DNA from: Xanthobacteraceae bacterium
GTDB taxonomy: Bacteria > Pseudomonadota > Alphaproteobacteria > Rhizobiales > Xanthobacteraceae
Assembly (NCBI GenBank): GCA_025929595.1
Contig: JAICQA010000133.1
Coordinates: forward strand, 1-7,332
Length of the DNA: 7,332 nt
Direction: 5' to 3'
This document shows positions 1 through 5,701 of the stretch, one piece after another. Numbering within the stretch: position 1 is the stretch's first letter; every line of letters begins with the position of its first letter. Both the position numbers and the translations under genes were made by a program. A model generated the notes under the pieces. It saw only the letters and a program-made list of their open reading frames with translations, ran no database searches and was not told the DNA's origin.

Positions 1-34
1 AGAGGCTAGTTTCGCCCGATCGGGGGCATCGATT

Positions 35-60
35 CCGGGGCCGTCACATTTCGGCCCCGG
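35..60. promoter_or_regulatory. Perfect 9-bp inverted repeat in the chvI leader
   Basis: CCGGGGCCG at 35-43 is repeated exactly in inverted form at 52-60, around an 8-nt spacer (44-51). As RNA it would form a very stable GC hairpin about 55 nt before the chvI start. No T-run follows, so it does not look like a standard intrinsic terminator for rightward transcription. It could be a leader hairpin, an operator, or the end of a gene lying left of the window. A separate 10-bp palindrome, CCCGATCGGG, lies at 15-24. No convincing -35/-10 pair was found in 1-114, so the operon promoter may lie further left or be of a non-consensus type. Confidence 0.5.
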
Positions 61-114
61 CAAAGGGTTTCAACCGGCTGGGGAACTCGCCCCGGCGGGT
101 GACAAGGAGACGGT

Positions 115-813
115 ATGCCTACGATCGCTTTGGTCGATGACGACCGCAATATTCTTACCTCGGTCTCGATGGCGCTGGAGGCGGAGGGCTATCGCATTCT
201 TACTTACACCGACGGCGCGACCGCGCTCGACGGATTCAAGACGCAATCGCCCGACCTCGCCATCCTCGACATCAAGATGCCGCGCATGGACGGCATGGAG
301 TTACTGCGCCGCTTGCGCCAGAAGACCGACCTTCCGGTCATCTTCCTCACGTCGAAAGATGAAGAGATCGACGAGTTGTTCGGGCTCAAGATGGGCGCCG
401 ACGATTTCATCCGCAAACCGTTCTCGCAGCGGTTGCTCGTCGAGCGCGTGAAGGCGGTGCTGCGCCGCTTTACGCCGAAGGACGGCACCGCGCCGAAGGA
501 GAACGACGCGAAGGTTCTGGAGCGCGGCCCGCTGCGCATGGACCCGGAGCGCCACACCTGCACCTGGAAGGGCGAACCGGTGACGCTCACCGTCACCGAG
601 TTCCTGATCCTGCAGGCGCTCGCAAGCCGCCCGGGTGTCGTGAAAAGCCGCAACGCGCTGATGGATGCGGCCTATGACGACCAGGTTTATGTCGACGACC
701 GCACCATCGACAGCCACATCAAGCGGCTGCGCAAGAAGTTCAAGACGGTCGAGACCGAGTTCGAAATGATCGAGACGCTGTACGGCGTGGGGTATCGCTT
801 CAAGGAAGCGTAA
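115..813 (+). CDS. chvI: ChvI-type response regulator (OmpR/PhoB family)
   Basis: Cytoplasmic DNA-binding response regulator of the ChvG/ChvI two-component system (BvrR in Brucella), 232 aa, the usual family length. The receiver domain (about 1-118) has the acidic pocket D8-D10, phospho-acceptor D52 in a LDIKMPRMDG motif, T79 and K101 before P102. A winged-helix effector domain covers about 132-230, with the recognition helix around 194-208 (DDRTIDSHIKRLR) and the C-terminal GVGYRF hairpin. The ATG is preceded by AAGGAGA at 104-110, a good Shine-Dalgarno site. The cognate kinase gene follows after 27 bp. In rhizobia and relatives this regulator controls envelope, exopolysaccharide, motility and acid-response genes and is needed for host association. 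Those targets are known for the family and not visible here. Confidence 0.96.
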   Translation: MPTIALVDDDRNILTSVSMALEAEGYRILTYTDGATALDGFKTQSPDLAILDIKMPRMDGMELLRRLRQKTDLPVIFLTSKDEEIDELFGLKMGADDFIRKPFSQRLLVERVKAVLRRFTPKDGTAPKENDAKVLERGPLRMDPERHTCTWKGEPVTLTVTEFLILQALASRPGVVKSRNALMDAAYDDQVYVDDRTIDSHIKRLRKKFKTVETEFEMIETLYGVGYRFKEA

Positions 814-817
814 GCGA

Positions 818-833
818 CCGGCCGCGCCGGGAG
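818..833 (+). promoter_or_regulatory. Small hairpin overlapping the chvG ribosome-binding site
   Basis: CCGGC (818-822) and GCCGG (826-830) form a perfect 5-bp stem with a 3-nt loop in the 27-bp gap between chvI and chvG. The probable chvG Shine-Dalgarno GGGAG (829-833, 7 nt before the ATG at 841) overlaps the right arm by two bases. The hairpin could lower chvG translation relative to chvI. This is inference from base pairing only. Confidence 0.35.
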
Positions 834-840
834 CGCGTTC

Positions 841-2769
841 ATGAAAGCCGACGTGGAAAAACGGGCCGAGGCGCGGCCGAGTCCGGCTCACTCGACGGCC
901 TCATCGGCCGCCGCGAACAAGCTCCGTCGTTCTTACGAAGATCTGACGCGCGTCGTTGCGCGCGCCCCCTCACCCGCCCCGGAGCCCGAGCACGAGGCCG
1001 AGGCCGGGCATCCGAAGCCGCCGGCGCCCCCGCACCGCCGGAACATTTTCTCGCGCTGGCTCGCCGCGGCCGAGCGGCGCCGGATGCAGGTCGCCAATCG
1101 CGGCTTCTCCAGCATCACGCGCCGCATCGTGCTGCTCAATCTGGCGGGCCTCGTCGCGCTCGTCGCGGGCGTCCTTTATCTCTCCGAATACCGTGAGAAC
1201 CTCGTCGATGCGCGGGTGCAGAGCATGCTCACCCAAGGCGAGATCATCGCGGCCGCGATCGCGGCGTCGGCGACCGCGGACACGCGCGCGCTCACCGTCG
1301 ATCCCGACAAGCTGCTGGAACTGAAACAGGGCGAGACCTACGGCCCGGGCGAAGACGTCATGTCGCCCTTCGAATTCCCGATCAATCCCGAGCGCGTCGC
1401 GCCGCTGCTGCGCCGCCTCGTGTCGCCGACGGACACACGCGCACGCATCTATGACCGTGACGGGACGCTGCTGCTCGATTCCAGCACGCTCTACACGCGC
1501 GGCGACATCCTGCGCTTCGACCTGCCGCCGCCGAACACGCCAAAGCCGGGCTTCATCGAGAAGCAGTGGAATTCGATCTACAAGCGCGTCATTCGCGGCG
1601 AGCTGCCGCTCTACAAGGAGCTCGGGCCAGGCAATGGCAAAGGTTATGAAGAGGTCGCAAGCGCCCTCTACGGCGTGAAGTCCAGCATGGTGCGCACGAA
1701 CGAGCGCGGCGAAGTGATCGTTTCGGTCGCGGTCCCGGTCCAGCGCTTCCGCGGCGTGCATGGCGCGCTGCTCTTGTCCACGCAAGGCAGCGAGATCGAC
1801 GACGCGGTGGAATCTGAGCGGCTCGTGGTGCTCGGCGTATTCGGCATGGCCGCCGCCGTCATGGTGCTGCTCTCGATGCTGCTCGCCAAGTCCATCGGCG
1901 GGCCATTGCGGCGGCTCGCGGCATCCGCCGAACATGTGCGCCGCCGCAACCGCACCCGCGTCGAGATTCCCGACTTCACCTCGCGCTCGGACGAGATCGG
2001 GCATCTGTCCGGCGCGATCCGCGACATGACCGACGCGCTCTACAGCCGCATCGAGGCAATCGAGAGCTTTGCGGCGGACGTGTCGCACGAACTGAAGAAC
2101 CCGCTCACCTCGCTGCGCTCCGCGGTCGAAACATTGCCGCTCGTGAAGACGCCGGAGGCGCGCGACCGGCTGCTCGACGTGATCCAGCACGACATCCGCC
2201 GGCTCGACCGGTTGATCTCCGACATTTCCGACGCGAGCCGCCTCGACGCCGAGATGCAGCGGCAGGAATCGGCGCCCGTCGACGTGCATCAGTTGCTGTC
2301 GGCGGTGATCAAGATCGCCGACGAGGTGCCGCGCGACGACGGCGTGCATGTGGTGTTCGCGACCGGGCGCGTGGTCGGCGCGCCGCAAAGTTATATCGTG
2401 CCGGGCCGCGACTCGCGTCTGGGCCAAGTGATCGACAACCTGATCGAGAACGCGCGCTCCTTCTCGCCGCCGGGCGGCACGGTGCGGGTGAGCTGCCGCC
2501 GTCTCAAAGGCCAGATTGAGATCGTGGTCGAGGACGAGGGTCCGGGTATCCGCCCCGACGCGCTCGAAAAAATCTTCGAGCGCTTCTACACCGACCGGCC
2601 CGAGCAGGGCTTCGGACAAAATTCCGGTCTCGGGCTTTCGATCTCGCGGCAGATCGTCGAAGGGCATGGCGGGCGTATCTGGGCGGAGAACCGGCTGGTG
2701 CGGCCGCGCCCGGGTGCTGAGCCCGAGGTGAAAGGCGCGCGCTTCGTCGTGCGGCTGCCCGCCGCCTAA
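841..2769 (+). CDS. chvG: ChvG-type membrane sensor histidine kinase
   Basis: Inner-membrane sensor kinase partnering ChvI (ExoS in Sinorhizobium, BvrS in Brucella), 642 aa. The N-terminal cytoplasmic tail (1-94) is rich in Pro, Ala and charged residues. TM1 is about 96-114 and leads into the SSITRRIVLLNL region typical of this kinase family. A periplasmic sensor domain spans about 115-327, TM2 about 328-349, and HAMP about 350-402. The HisKA domain has phospho-acceptor H416 in VSHELKNPL. The ATPase domain has the N-box (N533, N537), DEGPGI (565-570), the F-box near F579-F582 and GLGLSI (596-601). All catalytic motifs are intact. The start is supported by GGGAG at 829-833. In Sinorhizobium and Agrobacterium the periplasmic protein ExoR represses this kinase; no exoR lies in the window. 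Confidence 0.96.
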   Translation: MKADVEKRAEARPSPAHSTASSAAANKLRRSYEDLTRVVARAPSPAPEPEHEAEAGHPKPPAPPHRRNIFSRWLAAAERRRMQVANRGFSSITRRIVLLNLAGLVALVAGVLYLSEYRENLVDARVQSMLTQGEIIAAAIAASATADTRALTVDPDKLLELKQGETYGPGEDVMSPFEFPINPERVAPLLRRLVSPTDTRARIYDRDGTLLLDSSTLYTRGDILRFDLPPPNTPKPGFIEKQWNSIYKRVIRGELPLYKELGPGNGKGYEEVASALYGVKSSMVRTNERGEVIVSVAVPVQRFRGVHGALLLSTQGSEIDDAVESERLVVLGVFGMAAAVMVLLSMLLAKSIGGPLRRLAASAEHVRRRNRTRVEIPDFTSRSDEIGHLSGAIRDMTDALYSRIEAIESFAADVSHELKNPLTSLRSAVETLPLVKTPEARDRLLDVIQHDIRRLDRLISDISDASRLDAEMQRQESAPVDVHQLLSAVIKIADEVPRDDGVHVVFATGRVVGAPQSYIVPGRDSRLGQVIDNLIENARSFSPPGGTVRVSCRRLKGQIEIVVEDEGPGIRPDALEKIFERFYTDRPEQGFGQNSGLGLSISRQIVEGHGGRIWAENRLVRPRPGAEPEVKGARFVVRLPAA

Positions 2770-2771
2770 TC

Positions 2772-3215
2772 ATGCTGCAAGCGAGCAAGACGACCGTGCA
2801 TGCAAGCTGCGTCCTTGTCGGACGCAGCGCGGTGTTGATCCGCGGCGCATCCGGCAGCGGCAAGTCCGGCCTCGCGCTTGCGCTGATTGACGCACTGCCG
2901 GGAACAGCACGGCTTGTCGCCGACGACCGCGTGCATCTTTTCGCGGCGAACGGACGATTGCTGGCCGCTGCGCCCGACGCAATCAGAGGCCGCCTGGAAA
3001 TTCGGGGCCTTGGCGTCCGCACCGTCGACTATGAGCCTCTCGCGCTTGTGATGCTCGTTGTCGACCTCGGCGCCGCCGACGCCGCGCGCATGCCGGAGGA
3101 CGCTTCCCGCAGTACGGAGATTTCGGGCGTCAAACTGTCGCGCCTTCCGGTTGCGCCCGATGAAGCCGCGTTACCGGGCGTTCTGGCGGCAATTAACGAA
3201 CTCACACGGGACTGA
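2772..3215 (+). CDS. hprK: HPr kinase/phosphorylase, short alphaproteobacterial form
   Basis: Cytoplasmic ATP-dependent kinase that modifies the regulatory serine of HPr, probably also acting as a phosphorylase. At 147 aa it is only the catalytic domain; Firmicute HprK is about 310 aa and has an extra N-terminal domain. The short form is normal in alphaproteobacteria and is not a truncation. Visible motifs are H10 (same spacing to the P-loop as the catalytic His of Lactobacillus HprK), Walker A GASGSGKS (25-32), LVADD with D51/D52, and the family signature LEIRGLGV (75-82). The ATG lies 2 bp after the chvG stop and has no Shine-Dalgarno, so translation is probably coupled to chvG. Its likely substrate, HPr with S60, is encoded two genes downstream. 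Confidence 0.95.
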   Translation: MLQASKTTVHASCVLVGRSAVLIRGASGSGKSGLALALIDALPGTARLVADDRVHLFAANGRLLAAAPDAIRGRLEIRGLGVRTVDYEPLALVMLVVDLGAADAARMPEDASRSTEISGVKLSRLPVAPDEAALPGVLAAINELTRD

Positions 3216-3316
3216 AGGTTGGCGCTTGCGTTCGGAGTCGGAGGGGACAAATATGTCGCCCCGCGCCGCCCGAGGCAGCCGACAGGCCTGCGCGCCGGGC
3301 CTGGCAAACAGAGACC
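3216..3316 (+). other. 101-bp gap with a strong out-of-frame start signal
   Basis: This is the only sizeable gap inside the operon. It holds GGAGGGG at 3240-3246, then 6 nt, then ATG at 3253, which looks like an excellent translation start. That ATG is not in the EIIA frame; its reading frame runs to a stop at 3630, overlapping the EIIA gene, and gives an Arg-rich, family-less product. A 6-bp stem (CAGGCC 3283-3288 with GGCCTG 3298-3303) lies 13 nt before the EIIA ATG at 3317. The EIIA frame itself is open through the gap but has no ATG or GTG. No clear promoter was found. Confidence 0.4.
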
Positions 3317-3718
3317 ATGATCGGATTAGTTCTCGTCACACACGGACGGCTGGCCGCGGAATTTCGCGCGGCGCTCGAACATGTCGTCGGTCCGCAGCGT
3401 CAGATCGAAACGGTCGCGATTGCGCCCGACGACAACATCGAGAAGCGCCGGCAGGAGATCATCGACGCCGTTCACAAGGTGGACAGCGGCGACGGTGTCG
3501 CGATTCTCACCGACATGTTCGGCGGCACGCCGTCCAATCTCGCGATCTCCGTGATGAACGCACCCAATGTCGAGGTCGTCGCCGGCATCAATCTGCCGAT
3601 GCTCGTGAAGCTCGCGAGCGTGCGCAATGAAAAGCCGCTCTCGGAAGCCGTCACCTGCGCGCAGGAAGCCGGCCGCAAATATATCAACGTCGCGAGCCAC
3701 GTCCTCGCGGGCAAATAG
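3317..3718 (+). CDS. manX: PTS EIIA component, mannose (ManX-like) family
   Basis: Cytoplasmic phospho-carrier of the PTS EIIA-Man family, 133 aa, a stand-alone EIIA domain. It begins MIGLVLVTHGRLA with phospho-acceptor H9. The second signature, TDMFGGTPSN, is at 65-74 (D66 conserved), and GINLPML is at 90-96. There is no fused IIB domain and no IIC/IID transporter nearby, so it probably receives phosphate from HPr for regulation and not for sugar uptake. In alphaproteobacteria such EIIA proteins belong to the nitrogen-type PTS and affect catabolite control and polymer or envelope phenotypes; targets cannot be told from this sequence. The ATG at 3317 matches the conserved protein start but has only a weak purine stretch (AGAGA) before it, while a stronger out-of-frame start lies upstream. 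Confidence 0.94.
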   Translation: MIGLVLVTHGRLAAEFRAALEHVVGPQRQIETVAIAPDDNIEKRRQEIIDAVHKVDSGDGVAILTDMFGGTPSNLAISVMNAPNVEVVAGINLPMLVKLASVRNEKPLSEAVTCAQEAGRKYINVASHVLAGK

Positions 3719-3721
3719 AGC

Positions 3722-4033
3722 ATGGCGAACGACGCTTCGTCCGGCTCGGCGCCCTTCGTGAGCGAGATCGCACGCGAAATCCGGATCATCAATCAGAAGG
3801 GTTTGCACGCGCGCGCCTCGGCGCGCTTCGTGCAGACGGTCGACAAGTTCAACGCCGACGTCACGGTGTCGCGCGGCGGCGAGACCGTCGGCGGCACGTC
3901 GATCATGGGGCTGCTGATGCTCGCCGCGGGTCAGGGCAGCACGATCACCGTGACCGCGAAGGGGCCTGAGGCCAGGGCCGCGCTCGCCGCCATCGAGGCG
4001 CTCTGCGCCGACCGTTTCGGGGAAGAAGAGTAG
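3722..4033 (+). CDS. ptsH: HPr phosphocarrier protein of the regulatory PTS
   Basis: Small cytoplasmic phosphocarrier (HPr/NPr family), 103 aa. H29 in the KGLHARASARFV motif accepts phosphate from enzyme I, and S60 in TSIMGLLML is the HprK target site. The His-to-Ser spacing of 31 equals H15/S46 of classic HPr. The protein has about 14 extra N-terminal residues compared with E. coli HPr. The usual Pro after H-A-R is Ala (A32), a variant I recall as common in alphaproteobacterial HPr. The ATG lies 3 bp after the EIIA stop, so it is operon-coupled; the Shine-Dalgarno is weak. Enzyme I (PtsP) and EIIANtr (PtsN) are not in the window. Its stop codon directly abuts that of the convergent udgX. Confidence 0.95.
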   Translation: MANDASSGSAPFVSEIAREIRIINQKGLHARASARFVQTVDKFNADVTVSRGGETVGGTSIMGLLMLAAGQGSTITVTAKGPEARAALAAIEALCADRFGEEE

Positions 4034-4645
4034 TCAGCCTGCCTGCGACGCGGCGTGACGCAGGTCCGCCGAAAAACGCCTGAACTGCGTACGCCGATCC
4101 GCACTGTCGCGAATACGAAGCAGCGCCGACGGATGTTGGATGACAAAGACCGCCGTCCCGCCCGCGAGCTCGAACCGCTTGCGGCGCGACTTGCCGATCG
4201 GGACCGGACGGCCCAGCACACTGCGCGCCGCCGTCGCGCCGAGCGCCACGATGAGCGCGGGCTTCACGAGAGCGAGCTCCGCTTCGAACCATTTATGGCA
4301 GCGTTCGACCTCATAGGCGTTGGGGCGCTTGTGCAGGCGGCGCTTGCCGCGCATCTCGTGCTTGAAGTGCTTCACAGCATTCGTGACGAATGTCTCGCCG
4401 CGATCGATCCCCGCGTTCTCCAATGCCTGATCGAGCAGCCGTCCCGCCGGCCCGACGAAAGGATGGCCGGCACGATCCTCCTGATCGCCGGGTTGCTCGC
4501 CGACGACCATGATCCGCGCCCGTCTCGGCCCCTCGCCCGGCACTGCCTGGGTCGCGTCCGCATAGAGCGGGCAGCGGGTACAGTGTTCCTCGGCCTCGGC
4601 GAGGCGGCCGAGGCTTCTGATCGGCGGGCGAAGCTCGGCGTCCAT
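4034..4645 (-). CDS. udgX: UdgX-type uracil-DNA glycosylase (family 4-like, Fe-S)
   Basis: Uracil-DNA glycosylase superfamily protein, 203 aa from the ATG at 4645. This start is chosen because AGGAGG (4650-4655) lies 4 nt before it. Motifs are C22-x2-C25 and C116 (iron-sulfur ligands), GEQPGDQED (49-57), VTNAVKH (87-93), GKRRLHK (100-106) and QHPSALLR (170-177). The KRR-[IL]-H loop is the mark of UdgX, which in Mycobacterium smegmatis excises uracil and then becomes covalently attached to the abasic site through that His; here it would be H105. H93 stands where family-4 enzymes have a third Cys and may replace it as a cluster ligand (inference). It is encoded alone, divergent from the amidotransferase gene and abutting ptsH stop-to-stop. 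Confidence 0.9.
   Translation of the reverse strand: MDAELRPPIRSLGRLAEAEEHCTRCPLYADATQAVPGEGPRRARIMVVGEQPGDQEDRAGHPFVGPAGRLLDQALENAGIDRGETFVTNAVKHFKHEMRGKRRLHKRPNAYEVERCHKWFEAELALVKPALIVALGATAARSVLGRPVPIGKSRRKRFELAGGTAVFVIQHPSALLRIRDSADRRTQFRRFSADLRHAASQAG
4042..4064. other. Hairpin at the ptsH/udgX convergent junction
   Basis: CCTGCG (4042-4047) pairs perfectly with CGCAGG (4059-4064), and an inner CGC/GTG helix gives a compact hairpin 8 nt past the ptsH stop. It lies inside the last codons of udgX. No T-run follows, so intrinsic termination of the chvI operon here is only a possibility. There is no other room for a terminator, because the two genes have no bases between their stop codons. 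Confidence 0.25.
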
Positions 4646-4649
4646 GCGG

Positions 4650-4655
4650 CCTCCT
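4650..4655 (-). promoter_or_regulatory. Ribosome-binding site fixing the udgX start
   Basis: Read on the - strand this is AGGAGG, followed by CCGC and then ATG (4645-4643). It favours that ATG over the in-frame upstream TTG at 4678, which has no such site and would add 11 unconserved residues. Confidence 0.75.
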
Positions 4656-4757
4656 GCGACAAAGGGACAATGCTGCAAACGGGCGTCCGGTTTCGCAACG
4701 CCTTCAAATTCATGGTCTATTCATCTCGCGGGTTGAAACTGTTACAAGGCTGATGGG

Positions 4758-4780
4758 GGTTCGTACGGAACCTGACGAAC
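4758..4780 (+). promoter_or_regulatory. Overlapping inverted repeats before the amidotransferase start
   Basis: GGTTC (4758-4762) pairs with GAACC (4768-4772), and GTTCGT (4759-4764) pairs with ACGAAC (4775-4780). The two stems share their left arm, so only one can form at a time. They end 1 nt before the ATG at 4782 and could be a dyad operator or a small leader switch. No function is shown. The rest of the divergent gap (4646-4757) has no promoter I can defend on either strand. Confidence 0.35.
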
Positions 4781-4781
4781 A

Positions 4782-5576
4782 ATGTGCCGCTGGATCGCCT
4801 ATCGCGGAAAGCCGACTGCGCTCGAAGAGTACGTGACGGCGCCCGTTCACTCGCTCGTTGAACAAAGCCGGCGCGCCCAGGAATCGACCGACAGTCTGAA
4901 CGGCGACGGCTTCGGCCTCGGCTGGTATGGCGAACGGCGAGAGCCCGGCGTCTATCGCGAAATTCGCCCGGCCTGGTCCGACGAAAACCTGCGCCATCTC
5001 GCGCGCCACATCCGCTCGCATCTGTTCTTCGGCCATGTGCGCGCCTCGACCGGCACGCAAATCACGCGGCCGAACTGCCATCCATTCGCCTACGAGAACT
5101 GGCTGTTCATGCATAACGGCCAGATCGGCAACTGGAGCCTGATCCGCCGCAAGGTCGAGGAACTGATTCCCGACGCCTATTACAACGCGCGTCTCGGCAC
5201 GACGGACTCCGAAGCGGTGTTTCTCGCCATCCTCGGCGCGGGCGCCGTCAAGGACGTGGTCGGCGCGACCTCGCGCGTGCTCGCGGTGATCGCCGAGATC
5301 GCGCGCGCGTGCGGCTCGCGCGAGCCGGTGCGCTTCACGGCGGCCCTCTCGGACGGCAAGCGCATGTTCGCCTTCCGCTTCGCGACCGACGACACAGCGA
5401 CGTCGCTTTATTATTCCGACGCGGGCGATCATGTCGTCGTCGTGTCGGAGCCGCTCGATCAGGACCGCTCGCACTGGAAGCCGGTGCCGCCTGGCCACTA
5501 CATCGTCGCTGGCGATGGCCCGGTGGCGCTCAAGCCGTTCCCCTACGACGCGCGGCTCGCCGCGGCGGCGGAGTAA
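4782..5576 (+). CDS. Class II glutamine amidotransferase (YafJ-like)
   Basis: Cytoplasmic Ntn-type glutamine amidotransferase domain protein, 264 aa, close to E. coli YafJ in length. After Met removal C2 becomes the N-terminal nucleophile (MCRW start). Other active-site motifs are NGDGFGLGWY (40-49), GHVRAST (84-90), NCHPF (98-102), the HNGQIGN loop (111-117) and TDSE (141-144). These residues should release ammonia from glutamine. There is no fused synthase domain, and no partner synthetase or ergothioneine gene (egtB, egtD) is in the window, so the acceptor is unknown. EgtC, the gamma-glutamyl hydrolase of ergothioneine synthesis, is a relative and an alternative reading. The start is fixed by the required C2, although only a weak GGAA lies upstream. 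Confidence 0.88.
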   Translation: MCRWIAYRGKPTALEEYVTAPVHSLVEQSRRAQESTDSLNGDGFGLGWYGERREPGVYREIRPAWSDENLRHLARHIRSHLFFGHVRASTGTQITRPNCHPFAYENWLFMHNGQIGNWSLIRRKVEELIPDAYYNARLGTTDSEAVFLAILGAGAVKDVVGATSRVLAVIAEIARACGSREPVRFTAALSDGKRMFAFRFATDDTATSLYYSDAGDHVVVVSEPLDQDRSHWKPVPPGHYIVAGDGPVALKPFPYDARLAAAAE

Positions 5577-5583
5577 GAGAACT

Positions 5584-5701
5584 GTCATTCCGGGGCGCGC
5601 GAGCAAAGCGAGCGCGAGTCCGGAATCCAAACGGACTCAGCACAAGCCTTCACGCCGCTTGGATTCCGGGCTCGCGTGCTTCGCACGCGCCCCGGAATGA
5701 C
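5584..5701. repeat. Inverted pair of REP-like palindromes between convergent genes
   Basis: The left arm (5584-5634) and right arm (5655-5701) are imperfect inverted copies around a 20-nt loop. The outermost 16 bp match perfectly (5584-5599 against 5686-5701). Each arm is itself a hairpin: ATTCCGG/CCGGAAT at 5587-5593/5620-5626 on the left and at 5663-5669/5692-5698 on the right. Inside the right arm, CGCGTGC-TTC-GCACGCG (5673-5689) is a perfect 7-bp stem. The layout resembles a REP doublet (BIME). I recall similar CATTCCGGGGCGCG palindromes scattered through Bradyrhizobiaceae genomes. It sits between two stop codons, its last base is the first of the acetyltransferase stop codon, and it may terminate both transcripts. 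Confidence 0.85.

Noticed and set aside
970..2667. 565-codon open frame on the - strand opposite chvG
   Set aside because: It mirrors chvG codon by codon, is rich in Arg, Ala, His and Asp with no recognisable domain, and is a usual by-product of high GC at third positions in the real gene.
4646..4678. Upstream TTG start for udgX at 4678
   Set aside because: The ATG at 4645 has AGGAGG just before it, and the extra 11 residues are not part of the conserved domain.
4055..4753. 232-codon + strand open frame across udgX
   Set aside because: It is antisense to a protein with clear UdgX motifs and shows no domain or start signal of its own.
4768..4780. Possible LexA (SOS) box, GAAC-N5-GAAC, near the DNA-repair gene
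   Set aside because: The alphaproteobacterial SOS box is GTTC-N7-GTTC; the spacing here is 5 and the site sits at the amidotransferase start, not in front of udgX.
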